A DNA stretch of 64,000 bases from contig OZ035960.1 in assembly GCA_964034945.1 (NCBI GenBank), positions 83,700,148 through 83,764,147 on the forward strand. The letters are read 5' to 3'. The position numbers were made by a program, and so were the translations under genes. Numbering within the stretch: position 1 is the first letter of the stretch; each line of letters starts with the position of its first letter. Below the pieces are notes generated by a model that did not search any database, was not told the origin of the DNA, and worked only from the letters and a program-made list of their open reading frames with translations. Below, piece by piece: positions 1 to 9,870 of this stretch. Source of the stretch: Chrysopilus asiliformis. Taxonomy: Eukaryota; Arthropoda; Insecta; Diptera; Rhagionidae.

Positions 1-323
1 ACACTTTTCCCACGATTATTCTACCGTCTTCTATCGTCAAATCACTTAATTCAACTGCTCGCACTCTGCCAGAAAACCAAAACAAACAAGAAAAACGTTT
101 TGTAACGGGAAATCGAGACAGGAAAAACCAACAAAAAAAATAAACCAATGACACCCTCGATGACCTGCCCCCGAAATTGTCATCGAAACCTAGAAGTATA
201 TAAATTTTGAATGACGCGTCGAATAATTGAGCGTTTCAAGGGGAGAGGGGCTAAATTTGTTGCTTGTTGTATGGGGTTTAAGTGTAAATGTGTTTGAAAA
301 CCGATGACCAAAATCTACTAGGG
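1..323 (-). mobile_element. End of a second CACTA-like transposon copy, inverted
   Basis: This segment is a near-perfect reverse complement of 336-648, the left end of the complete element to the right. It ends at 323 with CTACTAGGG followed by TA, mirroring TA-CCCTAGTAG at 334-344. The main difference is about 10 extra bases near 58-72. Similarity still holds at base 1, so the rest of this copy lies outside the window. Two readings are possible: an independent insertion of the same family at a neighbouring TA, or half of one composite element. The 12-bp spacer TATGTAACTATA also occurs uninterrupted at 62646-62657, which favours two insertions into a pre-existing repeat. Confidence 0.8.
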
Positions 324-759
324 TATGTAACTATACCCTAGTAGATTTTGGTCATCGGTTTTCAAACACATTTACACTTAAACCCCATACAACAAGCAAC
401 AAATTTAGCCCCTCTCCCCTTGAAACGCTCAATTATTCGACGCGTCATTCAAAATTTATATACTTCTAGGTTTCGATGACAATTTCGGGGACAGGTCATC
501 GAGGGTGTCATTTGTTTATTTTTTTGTTGGTTTTTCCTGTCTCGATTTCCCGTTACAAAACGTTTTTCTTGTTTGTTTTGGTTTCCGGGCAGTTGAATTG
601 AGTGATTTGACGATAGAAGACGGTAGAATAATCGTGGGAAAAGTGTAAAAGTTAATTTTTGGCCGATATTAAGTAAGTATAATTGATAAAATTTTAACTT
701 ATTAAATGTAAGAAACATTAAAACACAGAACCAAAAAATTTTTTTTATCTAAATGTGGT

Positions 760-996
760 TTAACCCTAGACCCGTGTACTATAAAACTTCCATTTATCGT
801 GTACTTTGGAAATCAGTGCCCAGATGTAATTCTAATAGAAAATGTATGACTGGATTGTTTAAAAATCATAAAAATTGTGGTTTATTCGTTAAACAAGTAA
901 GAAATACAATGGAAAAATATAATAAAAGCACAAAAATAAAAAAAAATCAAAAATCGTTCAGGGCACTCAGTGCCCAGTACATGTGTCTAGGGTTAA
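760..996. mobile_element. piggyBac-type MITE
   Basis: TTAA is present at both ends (760-763 and 993-996). It is followed inward by inverted repeats CCCTAGACCCGTGTACT on the left and, reverse-complemented, CCCTAGACACATGTACT on the right, 15 of 17 matching. TTAA target duplication with CCCTAGA-type ends is the hallmark of piggyBac elements. At 237 bp including one TTAA copy it has no transposase, so it is non-autonomous. It lies inside the CACTA-like element, 5' of the transposase, and is therefore younger than it. Confidence 0.85.
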
Positions 997-1328
997 AGGT
1001 TGTGGTTTCGTGCTTAAATGGATTTCAACCGTTAAATGGTACGGTAATTCTACCAGCGCGCTAGAAGAGTACAAAAATATGTGGTACATTATGTGTACCA
1101 CTCACTCTCTAAAGGGTACCTTACACGATACATGTCGTTAGTTAAATGGGTTTTTCCCTTTTTTGATGAGGAAATATTGTATAAAAAAGCGACCTTCAGT
1201 ATCTTGCTAATAACTGCGAAAGCTTAAAAACTAACATTCTAAGTAATTAATATTTTTCTATTTTAAGAAATCTGTAAAGCATCTTATTAACGTTTAGAAA
1301 GGGTTAGGAGTAAAGGAGTAAAAAAAAA

Positions 1329-3257
1329 ATGTCAAAAAAAACGTTTTACAACCAGATGAGTAAAGAGCTCAAACAGTATCGCGAGAGCGTGCGATGTTAT
1401 AGATCTCTAAAGCGTTTTGCCACAGAATCTCACGTACAAACTCCTGAAATGCCATCGTCATCAAAAGAAGTAGTAGAACAGGAAAATGTAGAACAAGAAA
1501 TTCCTTTTGCAACAGAAGATAATCTGTCATGTAGTTCTGAAGAAAGTTGTAACTACAGCATTCAGAGTTGTTACGATAGCGAAGACAGCGAAGATAATGA
1601 TATGATCCATTTGAAACAAGGTGTTGTGAAAAACTTGTGTAACTGGGCACTACGAAATAAAGTGCCTCATTCACAATTGGACCAATTGTTGCATGTACTG
1701 AAAGATTGTAATATAGAAAATTTACCCAGGACTGCCAAAGCGTTACTTAGAACTCCAAATTTTAGTATAGAGTTGAATATGGTTGAACCGGGGGAATACT
1801 TCCATTTCGGTATTCAGAATTATTTATGTTCGCTAAATATAGATGATTTTTGTGGAAAGGACACCATAAGGATAGACATTGGTATTGATGGAATGTCTAT
1901 CTTTAAGAGTTCCAAGAGAGTTCTGTGGCCAATTATTGGTGCATTTTCTGAAGAAAGAGATATGGGACCTTTCCTCATCGGTTGCTACTCCGGTTTACAA
2001 AAACCAAGCAACATTGATGTATTTTTACAAATTGGTGTCACCATTGGAAAATCGCCAATTATTAAAGCATTCGAAGTACGACTCTTCACGTGTGATGCAC
2101 CCGCCAGGGCTTTCGTATGTGGAACACAATACCACAACGGGAAAAATAGTTGCCCAAAATGTATGCAGAAAGGGGCATATCAGAAACGAAGAGTGGTTTT
2201 TGAAACACATATATGCAATGAGCGGACCGACGATAACTTTTCACAAAGAACAGATCAATTACACCATAATGTAGGCTATTTAAACAAAAAGAATTGTTTA
2301 GAAATAGCAGGAATGAATATGATATCGCAATTCCCCATTGATCCAATGCACTTGGTTGATTTGGGTGTTTGTAAAAAAATTCTGACTGCTTTTGTAAAAA
2401 AGAAAACAGGAACATTTTGGGTAAATATTGCAGGAATTAACAAATGTATTACGATGCTATCTAGCGAAGTCCCACTAGAATTTGCTAGAAGGCCTAGAAG
2501 TTTGGAATATTTAAAATTGTGGAAAGCCACCGAATTCAGGCATTTCTTATTATATATTGGAATAGTTGCACTTAAGGATAATGTACATGATGACCTTTAC
2601 TACCATTTCTTATTGTTGCACTGTGCTATGCGGATGATTTCATGCGAAAAGTCTTATGAAATTAATCTACGAAATGCTCATGAAATGATACAAGAATTTG
2701 TAAAAGTTTTCCCTATTATTTTTGGCACAGAAAGTGTGAGCTATAATGTACATTGTCTGTTACACATTTGCAAATGTGTGGAGGAATTTGGTGTCCTAGA
2801 TAATTTCTCAGCTTATAAATTCGAGAACTACATGCAATTTTTAAAAAAACTTATAAGAAGTCCTAAAAACATTTTGCAACAGCTGCACAGAAGATATCAA
2901 GAAAATATTTTTTTTCAGTTTCCTGGAAAAGAGTTAAACAAACAAAGCTTCAATATCAACTTTAAAAAAAATATAGATTCATACTGTTTAATTAAGCCTA
3001 ATATTCCATTTAAAGTAATTGGATTTGGACCTAACGATGAGCTTTTTGGTTACACGTTTGATGTCGTAACAGATTTTTTTACTATGCCTGTGAGATCATC
3101 CACAACTTTGGGAATTGTGCTTTGTAGTAAACTTAAATCCGAAATCACAACTGTGATGAAATCAGAAATTGATTACAAATTTTATCCGATACCACACAAA
3201 GATCAAATCGTTCTAATACCAATTTTACACTATTGTTTCAATAAGTTTGAACATTAA
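1329..3257 (+). CDS. CACTA/TNP2-type transposase, 642 aa, intact
   Basis: An uninterrupted 642-codon frame begins at an ATG preceded by an A-rich run. The N-terminal ~100 residues are acidic and Ser/Glu-rich. From about residue 175 it shows the motif series of animal En/Spm-CACTA transposases: RIDIGIDGMSIFKSS, CDAPARAFVCG with CPKC soon after (a zinc knuckle), and FPIDPMHLVDLGV, followed by a helical stretch ending near FENYMQFLKK that could supply the last acidic residue. The enzyme would cut and rejoin element ends by DDE chemistry. Length and lack of stops suggest recent activity. The DUF4806-type gene starts 24 bp after the stop on the same strand, so the two may share a transcript. Family assignment is from motif memory; the exact catalytic triad is inferred. 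Confidence 0.85.
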   Translation: MSKKTFYNQMSKELKQYRESVRCYRSLKRFATESHVQTPEMPSSSKEVVEQENVEQEIPFATEDNLSCSSEESCNYSIQSCYDSEDSEDNDMIHLKQGVVKNLCNWALRNKVPHSQLDQLLHVLKDCNIENLPRTAKALLRTPNFSIELNMVEPGEYFHFGIQNYLCSLNIDDFCGKDTIRIDIGIDGMSIFKSSKRVLWPIIGAFSEERDMGPFLIGCYSGLQKPSNIDVFLQIGVTIGKSPIIKAFEVRLFTCDAPARAFVCGTQYHNGKNSCPKCMQKGAYQKRRVVFETHICNERTDDNFSQRTDQLHHNVGYLNKKNCLEIAGMNMISQFPIDPMHLVDLGVCKKILTAFVKKKTGTFWVNIAGINKCITMLSSEVPLEFARRPRSLEYLKLWKATEFRHFLLYIGIVALKDNVHDDLYYHFLLLHCAMRMISCEKSYEINLRNAHEMIQEFVKVFPIIFGTESVSYNVHCLLHICKCVEEFGVLDNFSAYKFENYMQFLKKLIRSPKNILQQLHRRYQENIFFQFPGKELNKQSFNINFKKNIDSYCLIKPNIPFKVIGFGPNDELFGYTFDVVTDFFTMPVRSSTTLGIVLCSKLKSEITTVMKSEIDYKFYPIPHKDQIVLIPILHYCFNKFEH

Positions 3258-3281
3258 CGTTTCTTTAAGCGCAAAGCAACA

Positions 3282-4812
3282 ATGGCACTTTCACCGATGA
3301 GCGACAATTTTATAAACTCCCTTAATAGCACAAATATAGACACTGGATTTATTACATCGACTCCCATATCAAATGAATCACAGAAAAGTACCAACATTGA
3401 ATTATATGCATCATCAAAAAGCACCAGTCCTTCTATATTTAGGAAAAAAAATTATGACACTTCATCGGAAAATTCTAAACTCCGAAACGAAATTGCAGCA
3501 CCAAATGCAAGTTACTTAAATCTTATGGTTAATTTATATAATACAATACAATTTATTATGAAATTTCAGGGAGAATCTTCACCATCCTTACAGACGGTAT
3601 TAAATGAATTAGCAGAAATAAAAAGAAACGTAGCATATAATTTTAATAACATCGGCAAAAAAAGGGATATTATCATAGAACAACAACAGGATTTGCAAAA
3701 AGAGGTTAAAAATTGCGGGTTTTTACATGGGAAAAGAGATTCTAGACTAACATCAAAGATGGTTTATTATATAATTAATATATCCAGAATTAACATCGTG
3801 ACGAGACTTTAGGAAGTTTTCCTCTCATGTCTAGAATGAACTTTCCCGTTAAACGAAACAATAACGGGAAAAAATAAATATTTCGTTATATTAAACCATC
3901 TTTGCTAAAAGTATATTTTTTTGCAATTTTCTTGGAAAACACTTACATATTAAGTTTCTGGAAAGTTTTGCTTATTATAAAAATTAAAGCCAAAAATTAA
4001 CTACAATATATTTCTTGCTTTAACGGTTTTCCATTATTTCTGACAATATAATTTCTAACAATTCTCAATATTAATTGCTAAAATTACAAATATTAGGGTA
4101 ATCTAATGTGTTGACGACAGTTTTTTTTTATGTTTCATTGAAGATAAATATATGTAAACAAATTAACGATGCCAATCATCTTGCCGATAATCAGCTTACC
4201 AGAAGTATTTTATGTTTCTCCAAAGAAAACAACAAACATTTAAAAAAAACCTTAGGATTAAGCAACGAAGACGAGGATATAAAATCACTTTTTCCCGCCA
4301 AACACTTGGCTGAAATTACTGACATAGAATTCAAAATTACAGACAACGACTTTTTATTACGTTTAGTAAGTTTTGTTTTTATAATTATTATTTTATGAGT
4401 ATCAATTTTTGTCTTGTTCTTTAGAAAATATTTTTAAAACATAAAATATCACAAAACGGATTTGAAAACACATTTAAGAGTTTAGCTGAAGACAAGGTAT
4501 ACATTGAATTCAATTTGGACGGAAAATGCGGCAAAAAGTCTCTAAATTCATTAATGTTCTTCAATTCAGTCCTTTTTGGTGAGTTTCATGTCATTAAAAA
4601 ATATACAATCATATACTTACCAATTTCGTTTCCTAAAATAGATTGCTCTAGACAATTTGACAAAATTTCATATGAAAAAGAGTTACGACGGCTTCTACTT
4701 AAATCTCACAATCGATTCAATAGATCCAATTGTAGAAAAAAGGTAAACATTATCGTTATCTTTTTATATATTTAATAAATAGAATACTTTCATATAGATA
4801 TCAATTGTATAA
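3282..4812 (+). CDS. DUF4806-type accessory protein of the transposon, spliced
   Basis: Five exons are proposed: 3282-3704, 4144-4365, 4425-4578, 4642-4742 and 4798-4812. The second donor (GTAAGT at 4366), third donor (GTGAGT at 4579) and acceptors CTTTAG (4419-4424) and AAAATAG (4635-4641) are good; the first donor (GTTAAA) and the last exon are weaker. Joined in frame, exons 2-4 encode FPAKHLAEITDIEF, a middle helix, then YIEFNLDGKCGKKSLNSL, which I recognise as the DUF4806 pattern (a short hydrophobic domain ending in a conserved W/F-x-G-x3-K block). The first exon is Ser/Thr-rich and ends in a predicted coiled segment. Such proteins recur beside insect transposase genes, so a DNA-binding helper acting on the subterminal repeats is plausible but unproven. 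Confidence 0.65.
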
Positions 4813-5117
4813 GACGAGCCAAATAAGATATGTAAAAGGAAATATTAATATGTCTAAGTGAATTTAATTTTTAATTGAATTTTATTTCTATAATTGCGAC
4901 GAAGTCGTTCCTAATTTTTCATAGTTTATATTAATTTCAATAAGTATTATTTTGAATGTTGAATGAATTTTAATAAATGATCAACCGAAGACAAAAAAGA
5001 CTGCATAGTTTTATTCCAGTTCTGATATTTTAAAATATTTTCGTTTAGAAACAAAAACTCATAAGTAATTTGGGAAAACCGAGTTAAATCGACAGTTCGA
5101 ATAAGGATATCGTTACC

Positions 5118-5545
5118 TTAGTCTCGCAGACAGTCAAGATGACAGTCTTTAGGACAGTCATGATGGCAGTCATTAGGACAGTCATTAGGACAGTCATGAT
5201 GACAGTCTTTAAGACAGTTATGATGACAGTCTTTAGGACAGTCATGATGACAGTCTTTAGGACAGTCATGATGACAGTCTTCAGGACAGTCATTATGACA
5301 GTCTTTAGGACAGCCATGATGACAGTCTTTAGGACAGTCATGATGACAGTCTTTAGGACAGTTTTTAGGACAGTCTTTAGGACAGTCATGATGACAGTCT
5401 TTAGGACAGTCATGATGACAGTCTTTAGGACAGTCATGATGACAGTCTTTAGGACAGTCATGATGACAGTCTTTAGGACAGTCATGATGACAGTCTTTAG
5501 GACAGTCATGATGACAGTCTTTAGGACAGTCATGATGACATTCTC
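5118..5545. repeat. 24-bp tandem subterminal array of the CACTA-like element
   Basis: About 18 copies of a 24-bp unit, consensus GACAGTCTTTAGGACAGTCA plus TGAT, with a few shortened or altered units (around 5170-5215 and 5355-5380). Because 24 is divisible by three, all frames stay open and give spurious repeat peptides; no protein is implied. The array lies 170-600 bp inside the right end of the element. The left end carries scattered versions of the same words (GATGACA, GGACAGGTCAT around 474-512). In CACTA elements, clustered subterminal repeats are binding sites for the element's accessory protein, so this is the likely role. Confidence 0.8.
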
Positions 5546-5712
5546 CACTTTGGTCATCCTTGGAGTCATCGAAAGTTTGCGAAGTATATAAGCAATACAT
5601 AAGGACATGATATCACTCGCTAGAACAAAAGTCATCTGGGAATTGTGGTGACTGTCTCAGGCACGGTCATCAAGACGGTTTCATTGACCGCCTGATGACA
5701 AATCTACTAGGG

Positions 5713-5758
5713 TAGCTAGCCTCGCTCACATAGCTTAGCTCAAGTGTACGGCCGGCGT
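5713..5758. mobile_element. Terminal fragment of the interrupted host MITE
   Basis: GCTAGCCTCGCTCACATAGC followed by TTAGCTCAAGTGT matches the right end of the 435-bp MITE seen whole at 62265-62698 and 35391-35825. The matching left part should lie beyond the window start, on the far side of the inverted transposon copy. This fragment fixes the target site of the CACTA-like element. Confidence 0.75.
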
Positions 5759-6968
5759 TATTGGGATTTTTTTCTATATTTATAAGCATTTTTAAAAACG
5801 ATTTTTTTTATTAATTTGTGCCCTACAAAATATTGACCAATAAACCTTAAATTTCGAGATATTAGAGATCACGTTCGTCATCCCTAATAATAATTGTTTT
5901 TTTACCATTTTACTACTTTTATCGAACAAGTCCTGCAAAAAATCTCACCGATCTAAAAGTGCTGAGTTGATAATAATTTAAAAGTATCTCAAAAACACTT
6001 ATTTCTAGTAATTTCTAGACCCACTTTGTTCGTATTTAAAACACTCTTACCAGCCGTATATGTAAATATTCATTGAATACAAAATTTCGTGACTTCCTTA
6101 AAAGTAAACGTGATTCAAATTTTCATTACAGCAATTTTCTGATCTCGCATTCAAGCAAATCACAATTAATATCAGTTAATTTAATTCTTAATTAAGAGCT
6201 ATTCTGCTATTCTCTGTTGAAAAAAAGTTATTTGTTAGACCTAGGTGTCACTGAAATCAGCGTTCAATTAATGTTGTACGTCATATTTTATTAATCTTGC
6301 CTTTCAATCAAAATACCTGTAATGTGAAGGAGTAAAAAGCACACAATAAAAATACTTATCATTCGTCGATTGAACATACATGGGGGCAACTTTTCTACTC
6401 TGGAAATCTTGTCTCAAGTGTCCGTAGCGTTCTAAAAACTTTTTCATATTTCCAAACACTTGATAATATAAGAACAGCTGAGGAAAATAAAAACTTTGAT
6501 TCGATATTATGAAGTTGAAATGATTTCTCTATCTTAAATTTCAAATTTATATTCCTGGAAAATTGCTTGTGGGATTAATAATTCTGTTTAATGAGAATTT
6601 TAATTAAAATTTTATGTTGTCTGAAACTCTTCTGATAAAACAGTACTTTTAGATCGCTTAATAAGTTAAGTGACTTTAACAAATTTGCTAAGGATTTTTA
6701 GTGGATAAATAAATATGGAAAACCAGGATTATTCAGTGTCTCTAAAATCAAATATTTCAAAAGAAGGTTAAATGATGATGGAATAAAATTTCCAAATCAT
6801 GGCGACATTCGCTCAATGAACTGAAGCTGTTAATTCTCTAATATCTCTCATAAAATAATAAAGAAGAAGACGAAATCAATAAATCAGTAAAGAAAACTAC
6901 GAAGTTCAGGAAGCATCAAATGAAATATAAGAAAAGCAGCAATTGCCAGGTGCCAATCGTCTAATCTA
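5759..6968. other. AT-rich stretch with no recognised gene
   Basis: No reading frame of note, no clear inverted repeats and no RNA gene were seen. If the tincar gene begins upstream of the window, all of 1-11036 would lie in one of its introns. Confidence 0.5.
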
Positions 6969-7700
6969 TATCTATATATATAAAATCGTTTAACCTGATT
7001 GACTGACTGACTGATTGACTGACTGATTGACTGACTCATCAACGCCCAGCCCAAACTCCTGAAGCTAGAAACTTGAAACTTTCACAGTATATCCCAACCA
7101 TTACGTAGGCGCTCACTAAGGCGGGGTTTTCCGAAATTTTACCGTTAAAGGGGTAAAGGGGGTTTGGGTGTTTTTAAACCGTGATTTTCGCCATGAATCC
7201 TGCTCAATAGGAGGCTGAAGAGTTTCACTCGGGGGTTTTCGGTCTGTTGTTAGACTAATGTTGTTAGACTAATTCGCAACGGAGAGTCCTGCAAGGATAA
7301 GATTTTTCTCAAAAGTTTTTAAGTTCTTTCCGGTTTTCTTCGTATTTTAAATCTTATATAACAAACTTAACCCGGAAACGACGGGTATGCAAGCTACTAC
7401 TCTATATGATGGCAGACAAAATTTTTATGAAAAAAATTCATTTGTTGTGGGAGGCAAGGGAAGGATTGTTCCGATTGGATTTTGATGTATGGAACGGTTA
7501 TGTAAAATCATATTTGAAACACATTTCGCCCACATAAATTTTTCGATACGATGCACCGTTTTCGAGAAAATAGGGGAAACGTATTCCATTTGTATCTAGG
7601 CCGAGGAGGGAGGGGGAGTAGTTCAACTGGATTTTGATGTATGGATGAGTTATCTAAAATCTTAGTCTAACATTTACATTTAGAGTATAAAAAATAATAT
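6969..7700. repeat. Microsatellite-bearing dispersed repeat, degenerate
   Basis: A TATATATA run leads into a (TGAC/TGAT)n microsatellite at 6999-7038, then a GC-richer block containing GAAACTTGAAACTTTCACAG. The order microsatellite, then 'GAAACTTGAAA(T/C)TTT', is shared with the larger HINE-type family of this window. The second half repeats a module including GATTTTGATGTATGG and GATGCACCGTTTTCGAGA at about 7477-7580 and 7630-7660. No coding capacity. Likely a decayed non-autonomous element; the borders are not resolved. Confidence 0.5.
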
Positions 7701-8434
7701 GGCGAAAAATATGAACCGAAAGTAAAAATTTTAAATACGAAAGAAAAGTGAAGTATTTTTTTTCGTTAAATTTTTAATAAAATCGGTAAATATAATTATT
7801 GATAGGAATTTTAATGAAAAATTGTTTCATGAAAAAAAACAGGGAGCATCCACACAATCCACACAAAATTATAGGGTGTCTAAGAAAAAATGTGCATTTG
7901 CACATTAAGTCTTAACTCCGAAGCTAGTAAACCGATTTTCATCAAGTTAAACTAGTTTGAAAGGTAATTACATGACCTTTAGTTTATTCCTGCAGTCTGA
8001 TACATCAAAGTTGCTAGTCCGAAGATAGTGGCCATTAAAGTAATTTTTTATTGTTTTTATTTTTCTAGAAATGTCGTTCTCAAATGTTTTGGTCAAGATT
8101 TTTTTATTGAATAACTTAAATCCCCGATTAATTATCTTTAAGGCGCGTTTAGTTTCATGCTATTTCGAAGCTCCATTTTCGAAATATGAAAGGATATGTC
8201 AAAAGAAAAAGTGGTAATAGTGGTGTGAATTGTGAACATGACTATTTCAAAGAAAATCAGGATCTTCAACCTTTTGATTTTTCAGTAAAACTGTTCTTTC
8301 AAGTCATAGATATTTGTAACAACATAGAAAACTTGTTTTATTTTATTAGTATATCGCCTTGCCAGGTTAAAGTTTTTTGCGTAAATTTTATTTATATCAA
8401 GAAACCGAAATATAATTTCAAAACTGAAAAAAAC

Positions 8435-8645
8435 CGGTAGGACTTCCATTTCGAATATTGCCCCATTCGAGACCAGCGACCCCGAAAACCCTCTAATGCC
8501 AATTTTCTCGAGGAAAATAGGAAAAAGAATATTTGCGTTATCCTTACAGCACTTCGCATTTCGAATTTTAAAATGCTGACACCAGATTCGTGGTCGGCCA
8601 TCCCGAAAACCCCCGAATGATTTTTTTCAGCCTTCGTGCCAAAAA
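8435..8645. repeat. Two units of a ~110-bp degenerate tandem repeat
   Basis: Two adjacent units share the words 'CATTTCGAAT', 'CAGCGACC/CGGCCATCC' and 'CCGAAAACCC', at about 8448-8508 and 8556-8620. Further units occur at 14598-14690 and, again as a pair, at 38640-38870. It is a dispersed repeat family without protein-coding signal. Confidence 0.5.
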
Positions 8646-9182
8646 TCAATGTTTTAAAATATCAGTCAGTCAAAACAAATGATTATATATATTGTGTAGA
8701 CTACGATTAATTCCTTAACCTTAATTACACAGAGACTCAGTGAATCGCCCTCTTGAACCTTTTGTGACGAAATTGAACTGAACCATACATCGAAAAGCGG
8801 AGGAATGGAAACATTTTTATTTCAGTACCATCATGGTCAGAGATAATATATCGGAGTTTCGCAGAATTATAGGGCAAACTAAATTTATCAATAGTTTAAA
8901 AAATCAGGTTTTATAAAGACAATAAAACTGTAGAATTTTTTCATAAACATAAATAAAAACTATTCGAGATGCGCAAGCAACGGGGCCTACAAACTGAATG
9001 ATTTTTTCGAAACAAGTGGGAATAGGTAGCCAATCAAAAATCGTTCCGGTTCACGTTGAATTGAAATTTTTAGTTTGAGTTCGCTTTTTCGTGTTATCGT
9101 TCGCACCTGGGCCCTCAACCAAACTTTTACGCTCCGCGTTACCCCACTCAGCCCGTGTCATCAAGCTCATTAAGGTTAATAC

Positions 9183-9472
9183 CAGAGCTGTGGAGTCGAG
9201 GAGTCGGAGCCGGACAAAATTATGGTCTTAGGAGCCGGAGTGGGTCAATTTTCACAAGGAAGTTTAAGAGTCGTAGTCGGAGAAAATTTGTGACTCCAAC
9301 TTCGAACTGGTTATTTTACATCCAGTGGCCACTCTCTAGTTTATTGTGCCTTTAGTTTATAACAAGCCGGAGAAGTTGGAATTTGACCTTCTAGACATTC
9401 AGGAGTCGGAAAATTTCAGGAGTCAAAGATGATGTCGAAGTCGAAGGCTGAGCTACCGACTCCACAGCACTG
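9183..9472. mobile_element. hAT-type MITE with perfect 8-bp duplication
   Basis: GTTAATAC flanks the element at 9175-9182 and 9473-9480. The ends are inverted: CAGAGCTGTGGAGTCG on the left and CGACTCCACAGCACTG on the right. The 290-bp interior is made largely of 'GGAGTCGGAG' words in both orientations. The 8-bp duplication and CAG..CTG ends are diagnostic of the hAT superfamily. No open frame. Confidence 0.92.
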
Positions 9473-9495
9473 GTTAATACAATATTTTTCATTAA

Positions 9496-9870
9496 TGCTT
9501 AGTCCAGCGTAGTCGAAGTGGTAAAGTACTTGGGTCGTATTCCGGAGGCCGGTGGATGAATTCCCGACTGTCGCCCGCTGTGATTCAAATCCACTCAATT
9601 TGCTTTACGAAATGAGTAGTGATAGTTGTCGCTTGGGTTTAACGACATCATCGGTGCACATTGCTATCATGGCCTCTCAGGGTATCAACAACAGGTATCA
9701 CTATCACGGCATCAACAGCGATGGGTTGCAATGTAAAAACCTTACAAATGTTGTAATTCATCCATGGTTAGCAATCCCTGTAAAACTGAAGCAAGGAAGA
9801 AATTGTTCTGAAACCTCAAGTGAGGAGGCCCAGGCTCTTCGAGAGCTGTAGCGCCGAGGATGATGATGCA
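9496..9870 (+). repeat. Candidate tRNA-derived SINE
   Basis: An A-box-like word (AGTGGTAAAGTACTTGG, 9517-9533) is followed about 50 bp later by a B-box-like word GATTCAAATCC (9582-9592), the arrangement of an RNA polymerase III promoter in a tRNA-derived head. The sequence in between does not fold into a convincing tRNA. Downstream is a GC-richer body ending in CTGTAGCGCC and a GATGATGATG run, a tail type seen in insect SINEs. A frame crosses part of it but looks incidental. Confidence 0.4.

Larger units (their letters stand above)
336..5712 (+). mobile_element. Complete CACTA-like (TNP2-type) DNA transposon, 5377 bp
   Basis: The ends are inverted: the left end begins CCCTAGTAGATTTTGGTCAT and the reverse complement of the right end begins CCCTAGTAGATTTGTCATC, so they agree for 13 bp and again after a 2-bp gap. 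A TA flanks each end (334-335 and 5713-5714). The related MITE at 62265-62698 reads TGTAACTATAGCTAGCC where this element splits TGTAACTATA from TAGCTAGCC, showing an empty site and a 2-bp TA duplication. Cargo in order: left subterminal repeat region, a piggyBac-type MITE at 760-996, the transposase at 1329-3257, a spliced DUF4806-type gene at 3282-4812, and a 24-bp repeat array near the right end. Classical CACTA elements begin CACTA and duplicate 2-3 bp; the TA target and CCCTAG ends make the subfamily assignment open. Confidence 0.85.

Noticed and set aside
1..648. Palindrome as a simple assembly or foldback-read artefact
   Set aside because: The arms differ by a ~10-bp indel, and the central 12 bp matches an independent empty site at 62646-62657. 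An artefact cannot be fully excluded without reads.
753..1064. 103-codon frame
   Set aside because: It spans the piggyBac-type MITE and its flank and has no family features.
5118..5545. CRISPR-like array
   Set aside because: Units are contiguous with no unique spacers, no cas genes, and the DNA is eukaryotic.
5084..5635. Three long overlapping frames of 8-residue repeats (such as CHHDCPKD) that look like a Cys/His repeat protein
   Set aside because: The 24-bp tandem DNA repeat keeps all frames open on both strands. There is no start context, no codon bias, and the array sits in a transposon's subterminal zone.
9501..9595. Functional tRNA gene
   Set aside because: A- and B-box-like words are present, but no cloverleaf with a proper anticodon arm could be formed by eye.
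9552..9851. 99-codon frame
   Set aside because: It lies within the SINE candidate and has no recognisable domain.
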